Shown piece after piece: positions 1 through 10,146 of a stretch of DNA of 64,000 bases. The stretch is from Oleiagrimonas sp963817755 (GTDB lineage: Bacteria; Pseudomonadota; Gammaproteobacteria; Xanthomonadales; Rhodanobacteraceae): the NCBI GenBank assembly GCA_963817755.1, contig CAWFPB010000002.1, positions 682,001 to 746,000 of the forward strand, written 5' to 3'. Positions within the stretch are counted from its first letter, which is position 1; each line of letters opens with the position of its first letter. The position numbers were made by a program, and so were the translations under genes. Under the pieces are notes generated by a model. The model worked only from the letters and a program-made list of their open reading frames with translations, was not told the DNA's origin and ran no database searches.

Positions 1-136
1 CAGTAGGCGCAGGAAGGTGGGGATGCGGGATGGCATGCGGGTGGGCCTCGGGGATGGACGGCAAGTACACTGCGGTACGCGCCGGCTCGCGGTACGGATG
101 CATGGCTGCCCTATCGTTCAAACCAGGCCCTTGAGC

Positions 137-985
137 ATGAGCCCCAATCCCACTGTCCGCGACGTGCTGGCCGATGCCGCCCGCCGTCTGGCATCGCGCA
201 TCGATGCCGAGCGGCTGCTCATGCATGCGCTCGACGTGGATCGCGCCTGGCTGTTCGCGCATGCGCTCGATCCGGTTCCCCCGGACCGGGTGGGGCGATT
301 CCAGGCGCTGGTCGAGCGCCGGTCAGGGGGCGAGCCGGTGGCCTACATCCTGGGGCGCCAGGGTTTCTGGAGCCTGGACCTGGTGGTCACGCCGGCCACA
401 CTCATCCCGCGTCCGGAGACCGAGCTCCTGGTCGAGCTTGCGCTGGAGCGTCTGCCCGACGATGCCCCGTGCGCCGTGGCCGACCTGGGTACGGGCAGCG
501 GGGCCATCGCCCTGGCCCTGGCACGCGAGCGGCCGCGAGCCCGGGTGCTGGCCACCGACCGGTCTGGCGAGGCGCTTGACGTGGCGAGAGCCAACGCTGC
601 CCGTCTGGGGATCGCCAATGTCGAGTTCGCACAGGGGTCTTGGTGCGCGCCGTTGCTCGGTCACCGTTTCGACATGGTCGTTTCCAATCCTCCCTATATC
701 GAAGCGGGCGACGTCCACCTGCAGCAGGGCGACTTGCGCCACGAGCCGCCCGCAGCGCTGGCATCCGGGGAAGACGGGCTGGAGGCCATCCGCGTGATCA
801 CGGCACAGGCAGGAGTTCACCTGCTCGACCGGGGTTGGCTGCTTCTCGAGCATGGCTGGAATCAGGGGCCGGCGGTGCGTCGACTGCTGGAGCACAGTGG
901 CTGGACGGAGATCTTCACGGCCCGCGATCTCGAGATGCGCGACCGGGTGACCGGGGGGCGGTACCGAATGCCGGATTGCCCGTAA
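137..985 (+). CDS. prmC: Peptide chain release factor N5-glutamine methyltransferase PrmC (HemK)
   Basis: The product (282 aa) methylates the glutamine of the GGQ loop of release factors RF1 and RF2, using S-adenosylmethionine in the cytoplasm. The sequence shows an N-terminal helical substrate-binding part, the SAM-binding motif I D-L-G-T-G-S-G at about residues 116-122 and the diagnostic N-P-P-Y motif at 184-187. The length is normal for the family. An upstream in-frame ATG at 17 would add 40 residues with no family-like character, so the ATG at 137, in front of MSPNPTVRDV, was chosen. The next gene begins 139 bp downstream, and prfA is not visible because the window starts here. The assignment is firm; only the start is a judgement. 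Confidence 0.95.
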   Translation: MSPNPTVRDVLADAARRLASRIDAERLLMHALDVDRAWLFAHALDPVPPDRVGRFQALVERRSGGEPVAYILGRQGFWSLDLVVTPATLIPRPETELLVELALERLPDDAPCAVADLGTGSGAIALALARERPRARVLATDRSGEALDVARANAARLGIANVEFAQGSWCAPLLGHRFDMVVSNPPYIEAGDVHLQQGDLRHEPPAALASGEDGLEAIRVITAQAGVHLLDRGWLLLEHGWNQGPAVRRLLEHSGWTEIFTARDLEMRDRVTGGRYRMPDCP

Positions 986-1124
986 AGGAAGTGTGAACAA
1001 ATGCAAAATTCGCGTTAGACTTCTCAAGCGCACCGTGATGGGGTTCTCGGAATTTCATTACGGAGGGGGTCGCATCGGCTGCTGGCCGCATGCACGGCCG
1101 CATCGGAAGTGAAACGGGGGGAAC

Positions 1125-1934
1125 ATGCCGCAATTCCATTTTATCTCGGGCCTGCCGCGCTCGGGTTCCACGCTGCTTTCCGCAATTCTGCGGCAGAACC
1201 CGCGTTTCGAGGCCGGGATGAGCGGTCCGGTCGCCGGACTGGTCGGCACGCTGCTGGCCGAAATGAGCGGTCGCAACGAATTCTCCGTGTTCATCGATGA
1301 CGACAAGCGCCGTCGCGTGCTGGCGGGCGTGGTCGACAACTACTACGCCGATTGCTCCGAGGACGTGGTGTTCGACACCAGTCGCGCCTGGTGCGCGCGC
1401 ATGAACGTTGTTTCCGAGCTGTTTCCCGAATCGAAGGTGATCGCCTGCGTGCGGCACATGCCGTGGGTGATCGACAGCATCGAGCGCCTGATCCAGAAGA
1501 ATGTATTCCAGCCGTCCTCGATCTTTGGTTACACGGTCGGCGGCACGGTGTACACGCGTGCCGACGGCGTGGCCAAGGGCGACGGCATGGTCGGCTATGC
1601 CTACAACGCACTGAAGGAAGCCTTCTTCGGCGCGCATGCCGACAAGCTGATGCTGGTGCAGTACGAGACGCTGGTGAGCGCACCGGCCAAGGCCGTGAAG
1701 GCCATCTACGATTTCATCGGCGAGCCGGCCTACGAGCACGACTTCGAGCACATCGAATACGACGCGGAAGCCTTCGACAAGAAGGCGGGCACGCCGGGGC
1801 TGCACACGGTGCGGTCGAAGATCGCCGCGGTGGAGCGCAAGACGGTACTGCCGCCGGACGTGTTCAAGCGTTTCGAGAGCGACGCGTTCTGGCGCAATCC
1901 GCAGGCCAACGTGAACAAGGTTCGCATCGTCTAG
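1125..1934 (+). CDS. Sulfotransferase family protein
   Basis: This is a 269-aa predicted PAPS-dependent sulfotransferase. Residues 9-18 (G-L-P-R-S-G-S-T-L-L) form the 5'-phosphosulfate-binding loop. R110 and S118, eight residues apart in C-V-R-H-M-P-W-V-I-D-S, fit the 3'-phosphate-binding motif. There is no signal peptide or membrane segment, so it should act in the cytoplasm. A run of G residues just before the ATG serves as ribosome-binding site. The gene lies 77 bp upstream of the first autotransporter on the same strand with no clear terminator between, so co-transcription is likely. The substrate cannot be read from sequence. Tyrosines of the adjacent autotransporters (compare RaxST and RaxX in Xanthomonas), a lipid or a polysaccharide are all possible. 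Family assignment is confident; the link to the autotransporters is inference. Confidence 0.85.
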   Translation: MPQFHFISGLPRSGSTLLSAILRQNPRFEAGMSGPVAGLVGTLLAEMSGRNEFSVFIDDDKRRRVLAGVVDNYYADCSEDVVFDTSRAWCARMNVVSELFPESKVIACVRHMPWVIDSIERLIQKNVFQPSSIFGYTVGGTVYTRADGVAKGDGMVGYAYNALKEAFFGAHADKLMLVQYETLVSAPAKAVKAIYDFIGEPAYEHDFEHIEYDAEAFDKKAGTPGLHTVRSKIAAVERKTVLPPDVFKRFESDAFWRNPQANVNKVRIV

Positions 1935-2011
1935 ACACCGACACTTTCTGGCGCCCGTGCCGGATGGCTGGGGCGCAGCACCATATTTGATTTCAATACT
2001 GGGGGCAGTAC

Positions 2012-5000
2012 ATGAACAAGATCTATCGATTGGTGTGGAACCGCGCGCTGGGCATGGTGCAGGTGGCCACGGAATTCGCCAAGGCGCCGCGCGGCGGCGT
2101 GGCGGGTTCGTCCAACGTGGGTGGATCGCCGCGACGCAGCCGCCTGGCGCAGGCCTGCGCCGCCGCGCTGCTGATCGGCCTGGGTGCAACGGCACTGCCG
2201 GCCTGGGCCGGCACCTTCACGGTGACCCAGAGCACCGATGACGGCACAGGGACTGTAAATGGCAGCCTGAGCTGGGCGATCAACAGCGCCAACAACAGTT
2301 CCGGAAGCACCATCGAGTTCAACCTTTCCGGCGGCACCACGATCAGCGAAACCGGCACATTGCCGGCGTTGGCCTATGCCACCATCTTCACTTCCACCGG
2401 CGATGTCACCATCGACGGAACCCTGAACGGCAGTGCCAGCCTGATCTGGACCGGTGTGGGCACCCTGACCCTTGCCGGAGACGGATCGTCCCTGTCGGGT
2501 GGAGCCCGCTTCAATGGCGGTGGACTTCAGCTGGGCAGCAGCACGGCCGGCGTGCAGGTCACGGGCAACAATGCCGCTAAACTGGGTGTCGGGATGTTCG
2601 GCAGCGGCGCGAATACGCCCAGCTACCTTGGTGTTTCAGCGGGCAGCGCCGTCCGGGGCGGCAGTGGCTATGCCTCGCAGGGAGGAGGCCCGGCCCAGAA
2701 CGGCGGATACGGTGTCGCCGTCATCAATGCAGGCAATAACTACATCAGCAACGACGGCAGCATCGCCGGTGGTGACGGCGGCGCAGGTTATGCCGGGTCG
2801 GGCAATGGCTCCGGCAATGGCGCCAATGGCGGCCGTGCCGGGTCCGGCGGGGCAGGCATCTACGGATATGCCTATGCCCTGACCAACAGCGGCTCCATCA
2901 CTGGTGGTGACGGCAGCCAGGGTGGTGCCGGTGGCAACGGCAGCGGCAATGGCAATGTCCACGGCGGCTCCGGTGCCTATGGCGGCATGGGCGGCTTCGG
3001 CTTCTCGGGCGATGCCTACACCCTGGACAACAGCGGCACCATCGGCGGCGGTGCAGGCGGTCAGGGCGGTGCCGGCGGCAACGGTACCGGCAGCCCCGGC
3101 ACGTATGGGTACGGTGGCCATGGCGGCTCCGGCAACATGGGCGGTTTCGGCGTCTACGGATCGGTGCACGCACTGACCAATACCGGAACCATCAGCGGCG
3201 GCACAGGCGGCCAAGGCAGTGCCGGCGGCAACGCTTACGGTTACTACGCCTACGGCAGCTATGGAGGTTCGGGCGGCTCGGGTGGCAGGGCCGTCTACGG
3301 CCATTTCGACTCGTTGTCCAACAGCGGCACCATCAGCGGCGGCGCAGGCGGCCTGGGCGCTGCTGGTGGCTATGCAAACGGTGATACCTACGCATCGGGC
3401 GGCCGGAGTGGTGACGGCGGTTATGGCGGCACGGGATTGTACGGGTACGTCTTTACCCTGACCAACAGCGGCACCATCGCGGGTGGCGCGGGAGGTCAGG
3501 GCGGCGTCGGTGGTTACGCCAAGGGGCCCTTAGCAATCGCCGGCAGCGGTTCCTCGGGCGGCTCCGGCGGCTTTGGCTTGAACGGATTCTTCTACACCTT
3601 GACCAACAGCAGCACCATCAGCGGCGGTGCGGGAGGCCAGGGCGGTGCCGGCGGATATGCCAAGGGCAATTCCGCACATGGTGGCCAAGGTGCCAGGGGT
3701 GGCGGCGGCGGCACGGGCGTGAGCGGGTACGCCTACACCCTGAGCAACAGTGGCACCATCAGCGGCGGCACGGGCGGCCAGGGTGGTGCGGGCGGCAATG
3801 CCAATGGCAACACCCAGGGAACCAGTGGCGGTTATGGCGGCTACGGTGGCTACGGTGGCGGCGGTTTCACCGGGTATGTCTATTCCTTGACCAATACCGG
3901 TTCCATTGCCGGTGGCGCCGGCGGCAACGGCGGTCAGGGCGGAAGCAGCCAGGGCGGTAGCGTGCCCCATACTGCCAATGGCGGGTATGGAGGGTCCGGA
4001 GGGCATGGCGGTGTCGGCGTGGCCGGTCGTCTCAACATGCTGGACAACCAGGGTTCGATCCAGGGCGGCGCCGGCGGGGCCGCCGGCGACAGCGGCATGA
4101 ACGGGACCTCCCCGATTGGCTATGGCGGCCTGGGTGGCTATGGCGCTTCGGGCGTTTCGGGCGGTTATTTCACGATGACCAACACCGGCTCGGTGCAGGG
4201 CGGCAACGGCGGCAGCGGCGGCAACGGCTATGGCGGCAACTGGTCTGGCCACTTCGGATCCGGCGGTAATGGCGGCATGGGTATTGCCGGCCCCGGGTTC
4301 AGCCTGGACAACAGCGGTCTGATCACCGGCGGCAATGGCGGCAATGCCGGCATGGCCTCGGGCAACCATTACTCGGCACAGTTTGCGTTCGGTGGCTTCG
4401 GCGGCGCCGGTATCAGCGGGAATTACAGCGGCCGGGGAGGTCCGAATTACGGTCTGGTTCCGAGTGCCATCAACAACAGCAACGGTTTCTACGTCAACAA
4501 CAGCGGCACCATCCGGGGTGGTGCTGGTGGCAATGGCGGTGATGCGGCCGACAGCTTGAACAATCTCCATGGCGGCTATGGTGGTTATGGTGGGGCCGGC
4601 GTTCTGGGCGGCCATGGTGCCGGTTTCACCCTGATCAACAGCGGCACCATCACCGGCGGCATGGGCGGCAATGGCGGCAATGCGGCCAGCACGGCCGTCG
4701 AAGGCTACGGATCCAACACCGGTGGCATGGGCGGCAACGGAGGCTCGGGCGTCGATGGAAGCAATATCGCGGTGGTCAACACCGGAACGATCACCGGCGG
4801 CAACGGCGGCGATGGCGGTAGCGCGACCGGATACAACGCGAGCCAGGGCTACGCCGGCATGGGTGGTGTCGGTGTGGCTGCATACGGCGGTTCGACGGTG
4901 GTCAACGCCGGCACCATTGCCGGCGGCTACCAGGGTGCGGGCCACATCCAGATAGCGTTTGCCCTCCCCGATCCGCAGGCCGACGCGGTGGAATTCTATA

Positions 5001-6616
5001 ACGGCGGCAACACGCTGGAGTTGCAGCCAGGCTTCAGTTTCGTCGGAAACGTGGTCAGCCTGAGCGGCACGAACAATGGTGGCGATACGCTGATCCTGGG
5101 CGGGAGCGGCAAGGACAGCTTCGACCTGTCGCAGATGGTCACGGCGATGCCGACCACCTACACGGGCACGCCGGTGTACTACGGCTTCAATAGCTTTGCC
5201 AAGACCGGCACCAGCACCTGGACGCTCAACGGTGCCAATCCGGACACCGAAGCGTGGTCGGTGACGGGCGGCAAGCTGGAAGTGGGCGATGCGGCGCATC
5301 CGGGAACCGTGCTGACCGGCAGCGTGACGGTGAACGGCGGTGCACTGGGCGGCCATGGCACCATCACGGGTGATGTCGATGTGACCTCCGGCATGGTCAT
5401 GCCGGGCGGCAGCGTGGGCATGCTGACGGTGGGCGGCAACTTCTCGCAGGACGCCAGCAGCACGCTGGTACTCGAGATCACCTCCGACCCGACGCCAGGT
5501 ACCGGTTCGAGCCAGTTGATGGTCGGCGGAACGGCCAGCCTGGCCGGCACGCTGGACGTGGTCTTCGGCCTGAGCAACCTGGCCAACAAGACCTACAACC
5601 TGGTCCACGCCAATGGCGGGGTCAGCGGCAGCTTCTCCACGGTCACGATCCCGACGGTCCTGACCGGCTACCTGACGCCGAACGTGACCTACAAGGCCAA
5701 CGACGTGCTGCTGAACTTCAGCCCGACGGACAAGGCCTACACGCCGGGCTTCCCGAACTACGCGGCCACCGTCGGCCTGGGTGCAGAGCGCACCTTCGAC
5801 GCGGTGCTGGGCCGCCTGGGTCCGCAGGCGAATGGCCGCCAGGGCGCCTGGGGTCAGTTCCTGGCTGGCACCGGCGGCATGGGCCAGGGCTCGCGCTTCC
5901 AGTACAACGTCACGGCGGCCGGTTACGGTCACGAGGTCACGGATCGCTTCGTGCTGGGCCTGGCGGTGTCGGGCGGTACGGCAGCGACCACGCTGACGCC
6001 GATGCAGGTACGCGCCAAGCCGCTGGGCGGCTTCGTGTACGGCATCTGGCGCAACGGCGGCTGGCGCGTGTCGGGCAGCCTGGGTACGGGCTGGCTGACC
6101 CAGCGCACGGACCGTTACCTGAGCACCGTGGGTCGGCGCGAAGAGGCCTTCAGTCACGGCCATTACACCGGTGCGGCGCTGCGCCTGGAGTACTCGGCCA
6201 GGCTGGGCGACTTCTCATTGTCGCCGTATGCCGGGCTGGACACGCTCAACGCACGCTACGGCGCCTCGACCGAACAGGGCATGGGCGCACTGGCACTCGA
6301 CTACAGCAAGGTCAGCCAGCATCTGACGCACTACCAGGCCGGCTTGCAGCTTGCCGCTACCTGGGGTGCCTGGCGTCCGTGGGTGAAGGCGGGCACCGAG
6401 GGCTGGAACGGCGATCGTTCGACCCAGGTGACCGAGAGCTTCTACGGCTTCTCTCGCACGGTCTCGAGCAGTCTGCTTCCGGCCCATTCGCTGAACGGCG
6501 GTGCCGGCGTCACCTACCACCGCGGCGCCTGGGACACCAGCGTGTCCTGGAACGGATCGTGGGGCAGCAACTTCCACGCCAACGACGCCACGCTGCAGGT
6601 GCGTTACAGCTGGTAA
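2012..6616 (+). CDS. AT1: giant glycine-rich ESPR autotransporter, intact
   Basis: This 1534-aa type Va autotransporter is open from end to end. Residues 1-24 (MNKIYRLVWNRALG and following) are an extended signal peptide region, and a hydrophobic core ends at A-W-A about residue 66. Next comes a domain starting T-F-T-V-T-Q-S that resembles CSLREA/beta-helix N-termini. From about 165 to 1000 there are roughly 16 units of 45-55 residues, each with a core such as Y-T-L-T-N-S-G-T-I followed by GG-A-GG-Q-GG-A-GG and tyrosine-rich linkers. A beta-strand stretch (about 1050-1240) precedes the barrel (about 1250-1534), which ends R-Y-S-W as outer-membrane barrels do. A GGGGG ribosome-binding site precedes the ATG. 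The passenger should be displayed at the surface, possibly as an adhesin or biofilm factor. The barrel DNA is apparently identical to that of AT2. Confidence 0.93.
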   Translation: MNKIYRLVWNRALGMVQVATEFAKAPRGGVAGSSNVGGSPRRSRLAQACAAALLIGLGATALPAWAGTFTVTQSTDDGTGTVNGSLSWAINSANNSSGSTIEFNLSGGTTISETGTLPALAYATIFTSTGDVTIDGTLNGSASLIWTGVGTLTLAGDGSSLSGGARFNGGGLQLGSSTAGVQVTGNNAAKLGVGMFGSGANTPSYLGVSAGSAVRGGSGYASQGGGPAQNGGYGVAVINAGNNYISNDGSIAGGDGGAGYAGSGNGSGNGANGGRAGSGGAGIYGYAYALTNSGSITGGDGSQGGAGGNGSGNGNVHGGSGAYGGMGGFGFSGDAYTLDNSGTIGGGAGGQGGAGGNGTGSPGTYGYGGHGGSGNMGGFGVYGSVHALTNTGTISGGTGGQGSAGGNAYGYYAYGSYGGSGGSGGRAVYGHFDSLSNSGTISGGAGGLGAAGGYANGDTYASGGRSGDGGYGGTGLYGYVFTLTNSGTIAGGAGGQGGVGGYAKGPLAIAGSGSSGGSGGFGLNGFFYTLTNSSTISGGAGGQGGAGGYAKGNSAHGGQGARGGGGGTGVSGYAYTLSNSGTISGGTGGQGGAGGNANGNTQGTSGGYGGYGGYGGGGFTGYVYSLTNTGSIAGGAGGNGGQGGSSQGGSVPHTANGGYGGSGGHGGVGVAGRLNMLDNQGSIQGGAGGAAGDSGMNGTSPIGYGGLGGYGASGVSGGYFTMTNTGSVQGGNGGSGGNGYGGNWSGHFGSGGNGGMGIAGPGFSLDNSGLITGGNGGNAGMASGNHYSAQFAFGGFGGAGISGNYSGRGGPNYGLVPSAINNSNGFYVNNSGTIRGGAGGNGGDAADSLNNLHGGYGGYGGAGVLGGHGAGFTLINSGTITGGMGGNGGNAASTAVEGYGSNTGGMGGNGGSGVDGSNIAVVNTGTITGGNGGDGGSATGYNASQGYAGMGGVGVAAYGGSTVVNAGTIAGGYQGAGHIQIAFALPDPQADAVEFYNGGNTLELQPGFSFVGNVVSLSGTNNGGDTLILGGSGKDSFDLSQMVTAMPTTYTGTPVYYGFNSFAKTGTSTWTLNGANPDTEAWSVTGGKLEVGDAAHPGTVLTGSVTVNGGALGGHGTITGDVDVTSGMVMPGGSVGMLTVGGNFSQDASSTLVLEITSDPTPGTGSSQLMVGGTASLAGTLDVVFGLSNLANKTYNLVHANGGVSGSFSTVTIPTVLTGYLTPNVTYKANDVLLNFSPTDKAYTPGFPNYAATVGLGAERTFDAVLGRLGPQANGRQGAWGQFLAGTGGMGQGSRFQYNVTAAGYGHEVTDRFVLGLAVSGGTAATTLTPMQVRAKPLGGFVYGIWRNGGWRVSGSLGTGWLTQRTDRYLSTVGRREEAFSHGHYTGAALRLEYSARLGDFSLSPYAGLDTLNARYGASTEQGMGALALDYSKVSQHLTHYQAGLQLAATWGAWRPWVKAGTEGWNGDRSTQVTESFYGFSRTVSSSLLPAHSLNGGAGVTYHRGAWDTSVSWNGSWGSNFHANDATLQVRYSW
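5631..6585 (+). repeat. Long direct repeat copy 1 (barrel region of AT1)
   Basis: About 955 bp appear identical to 10147-11101 in AT2. Several frames on both strands give the same translation in both copies, so the DNA itself matches and not only the protein. The copies start to differ just upstream (agc versus acc in a shared gtcagcggc context) and again at the last codons of the genes. This looks like a recent gene-conversion or duplication tract. Confidence 0.9.
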
Positions 6617-6640
6617 GTGACAGGGTAGTCATGCCAGGAG

Positions 6641-6670
6641 GCGCAGGCCGACCTCGATGACGGCCTGCGC
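6641..6670 (+). other. Perfect 10-bp inverted repeat between AT1 and AT2
   Basis: GCGCAGGCCG and CGGCCTGCGC are perfectly complementary around a 10-nt loop, 24 nt after the AT1 stop. No T-tract follows, so a strong intrinsic terminator is unlikely. It may act as a weak terminator, an attenuator or an mRNA-stabilising hairpin that sets the AT1 to AT2 ratio. Confidence 0.55.
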
Positions 6671-8411
6671 GTTCAAGGAATTTCGAGACATTGGGAAAAC
6701 AGTTCGAGGGAGTAGGGCAATGAACAAGGTCTACCGGCTGGTGTGGAACCGCGCGCTGGGCGTGGTACAGGTGGCAACGGAATTTGCCAAGGCGCCGCGT
6801 GGCGGAGTGCAGGGCACCGCCAGCGTCAGACGAACTCCAGGGCACAGCCGACTGGCACAGGCCTGTGCGGCGGCATTGCTGATCGGGCTGGGTGCTTCGG
6901 CCCTGCCGGCCTGGGCCGGCACCTACACCGTGACCTCGACCACTGACAGCGGTGACATCACGGCCAGTGGCACCTTGAGCCATGCGATCGACCAGGCCAA
7001 CAACAACCCGGGAAGCACGATCCAATTCAACCTTTCCGGTGGAACGACCGTCAGCGAGAGCGGCACGCTGCCGGCGTTGACGCAGAGCACCACATTGACC
7101 TCGACCGGCGATGTGACCATCGATGCGTCGCTGACCGGCGCCGGCAGCCTGAACTGGGCGGGTACGGGCACGCTGACCCTGGCCGGTGACGGCACGTCCA
7201 TGACCGGCGGCGCCTACTTCAACGGCGGCACGCTGGACGTGGGTACGGGCACGGGCAGCGTGGACATCGCGGGAAGCGATGGTTCGTTCGGCATCCAGGC
7301 GGGCGGCTATGGCGCGACGTCCACCAGCTATCTCAATATCGCTTCGGGCAGTGTGGTCCAGGGTTCTTCGACGGGGGCGGGCGGATCGGTTCTCTCCGGA
7401 GGCGTGGCTGCTTACAAGGCCGCGATCGACAACGCGGGCGCGATCTACTCGGGTACGGGTTTCCTCGGCGTACTCGGTTTTCATTTCAAGCTGACCAACA
7501 GCGGCACGATCGGCGGTGGAACCGGCATGGCCGGTTTCAACGGCGCGGATGATCCTACTTCCGGTTCAGGTACCAATGGCGGTATGGGCAGTAGCGGTGC
7601 CTTTGCGGTCGCGGGCGTGGACTTCACCCTGGACAACAGTGGAACGGTCAGTGCCGGCACGGGCGGTGCCGGCGGCAAGGGAGGGTACGCAGCCAATTCC
7701 ACGGGAGGTTCCGCGCATGGCGGTGCCGGTGCCGGTGGCGGTTCCGGTGGTGCGGGTGTCACGGGAGCGCCCTACAACTTTTTCAACCCGTCCGGAAGTG
7801 GCTCAGGGGTCTATCCATTTTACGTCACCAACAGTGGCGCCATCAGCGGCGGTGACGGCGGAACCGGCGGTGCCGGCGGTGCTTCCGGTTACGCCCAATT
7901 CGGCAGCCACGCGGGTTCGGGTGGTAGCGGCGGCTCGGGTGGCTGGGGCGTCGGTAGTCTCGGCGCCGATTTCACCCTGACCAACAGCGGCACGATCAGT
8001 GGCGGTGTTGGCGGTGATGGTGGTTACGGAGCTTATGCGGAGTCTGTAGGGGGAGCCTACGGCGGTGATGGCGGTTACGGCGGTAGCGGCGGTGCCGGTG
8101 TCTACGGTCTTGCCGGCGGCGGCAGTTCTGCAAGTTACGTCTTCACCGTAACCAACAGCGGCACGGTCAGCGCCGGTGCGGGCGGTACTGGCGGTAACGG
8201 TGGCAATGCCAGAAACCTCTACAGTACTCAATGGGCAGGCGGCTACGGCGGTGATGGCGGCCATGGCGGCGATGGCGGCGATGGCATGTCCGGCCATTCA
8301 TTCACCTTGGACAACAGCGGATCGGTCAGCGCCGGTGCCGGTGGTAACGGCGGTGCGGGTGGTAGCGTTTCGAATAGCTACAGCTACGGCTGGAGCGGCA
8401 TCAGCGGCGGC

Positions 8412-8431
8412 AATGGCGGCATGGCGGCTCG
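8412..8431 (+). other. Frameshift site 1 in AT2 (1-nt loss)
   Basis: The upstream frame reads ...I-S-G-G-N-G-G and then leaves the repeat pattern. The next frame reads H-G-G-S-G-G-Y-G-V-S-G-Y directly into a normal T-N-S-G-T-I unit. Adding a C to give GGC-GGC-CAT-GGC restores a perfect unit. No homopolymer longer than three bases is present at the site. Confidence 0.8.
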
Positions 8432-9460
8432 GGTGGCTACGGTGTTTCCGGCTATTCATTCACCCTGACCAACAGCGGTACGATCCGTGCGGGCGCCGGT
8501 GGAGTCGGCGGCGCGGGCGGTGACGATTCCTATAGCTCCGCGTCCTTTGCTAATGCTGGAGGCTCTGGCGGTGATGGCGGTCATGGTGGTGCCGGTGTTT
8601 ATGGCACCTCCTTCACCCTGACGAACAGTGGCACGATCAGCGCGGGTGCCGGTGGCGCTGGCGGTGCCGGTGGTAATGTCAACGAGACTGGTTATGGCTT
8701 TGCAAGCGATACCGGCGACGGTGGCCATGGTGGTGATGGTGGTGCCGGCGTCTATGCGTGGGGTGGTGAAGGTGGCTCCGCATACAGCTTTACCCTGACC
8801 AACAGCGGCACCATCAATGCGGGCGCGGGTGGCGCCGGTGGTGCGGGTGGCAGTGTTTCCAACGCCGCTAGCTATTACGAAAATTTAGCCGGCAATGGTG
8901 GTTATGGCGGCGGTGGCGGCAACGGCGTTTCCGGCTACGATTTCACTCTGACCAACAGCAGCACGATCAGCGCTGGCGCGGGTGGTGCCGGCGGTGCGGG
9001 CGGCAGCGTCTCGGACAGCCACACGAACGGCAACTCCCGCGGTAACCATGCCGGCAGTGGCGGCATGGGTGGTGCCGGCGGCGACGGCGTCAGTAGCCAT
9101 TACAGCCTTACTGTGACCAACAGCGGCACGATCACCGGCGGCAATGGCGGCAATGGTGGAGCGGGCGGCAATGTCACCAACAGCACGGGCGGAAACGCGA
9201 CCTACGGCGGCAATGGCGGCAATGGCGGTCGTGGTGGTGCCGGTGTCAATGGCTACTACGTGAACCTGACCAATACCGGCACGATCACCGGCGGCAACGG
9301 TGGCGATGGCGGCGCAGGCGGTACGGCAGCCGGTGGCTACGCCGGTGTGCAGGGTGCTCGTGGATACGGTGGCGCTGGCGTGGTGGCCTATGGCGACAAT
9401 GCCATGATCATCAACGGCGGCACGATCGCCGGTGGTTACGCAGGTGCGGGGACTGCCGAC

Positions 9461-9488
9461 GGTCCGGGACCGGGCCGGTCCCAGTGCC
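9461..9488 (+). other. Frameshift site 2 in AT2 (1-nt gain)
   Basis: The middle frame reads G-G-Y-A-G-A-G-T-A-D-G-P-G-P-G and then becomes nonsense. The original frame resumes as P-S-A-V-G-N-P-Q-A-D-A-I, which matches G-P-A-A-L-G-N-L-Q-A-D-A-I at the equivalent place in AT3. One extra base in the G/C-rich run around 9466-9482 explains this. Confidence 0.75.
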
Positions 9489-10146
9489 GTGGGCAATCCG
9501 CAGGCCGATGCCATCCGCTTCTACGGCAGCAACAACACGCTGGAGCTGTGGGGTGGCTACAACTTCGTCGGCAACGTGGTCAATTACGGCGGCGGCAACA
9601 ACTCGCTGATCCTGGGAGGCGACGTCAACGACAGCTTCGACCTGTCGCAGATCGTCATGGCGATGCCGACCACCTACAGCGGCACGCCGGTGTACTACGG
9701 CTTCAATAGCTTCGCCAAGACCGGCTCCAGCACCTGGACGCTCAGCGGTGCCAACCCGGACACCGAAGCGTGGTCGGTGACGGGCGGCAAGCTGGAAGTG
9801 GGCGATGCGGCCCACCCCGGAACGGTGCTCAACGGCAGCGTGACGGTGAACGGCGCCGAGCTGGGCGGCCACGGCACGATCACCGGCGACGTGACCGTCA
9901 CGTCCGGCCTGGTGATGCCGGGTGGCAGTGTCGGCATACTGACTGTTGGTGGCAATTTCTCGCAGGATGCCAGCAGCGTCCTGGTGATGCAGATCACCTC
10001 CGACCCGACGCCGGGTACCGGTTCGAGCCAGCTGATGGTCGGCGGCACGGCCAGCCTGGCCGGCACGCTGGACGTGGTCTTCGGCCCGAGCAACCTGGCC
10101 AACAAAACCTACAACCTGGTCCACGCCAATGGCGGGGTCAGCGGCA

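Noticed and set aside
17..136. N-terminal extension of prmC from an ATG at 17
   Set aside because: The extra 40 residues do not resemble the family, and the length from 137 is already standard.
989..1015. CRP-like half site upstream of the sulfotransferase gene
   Set aside because: TGTGA is present but the second half (GCAAA) matches TCACA poorly, and none of the AT4/AT5 leader features follow.
2650..5000. Regular repeats that could be mistaken for a CRISPR array
   Set aside because: The units are coding, of varied length and imperfect, without uniform direct repeats and unique spacers, and no cas genes are nearby.
2650..5000. Resemblance to mycobacterial PE_PGRS proteins
   Set aside because: GGA/GGX runs are similar in composition only. 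The ESPR signal, T-N-S-G-T-I cores and C-terminal barrel show a Gram-negative autotransporter.
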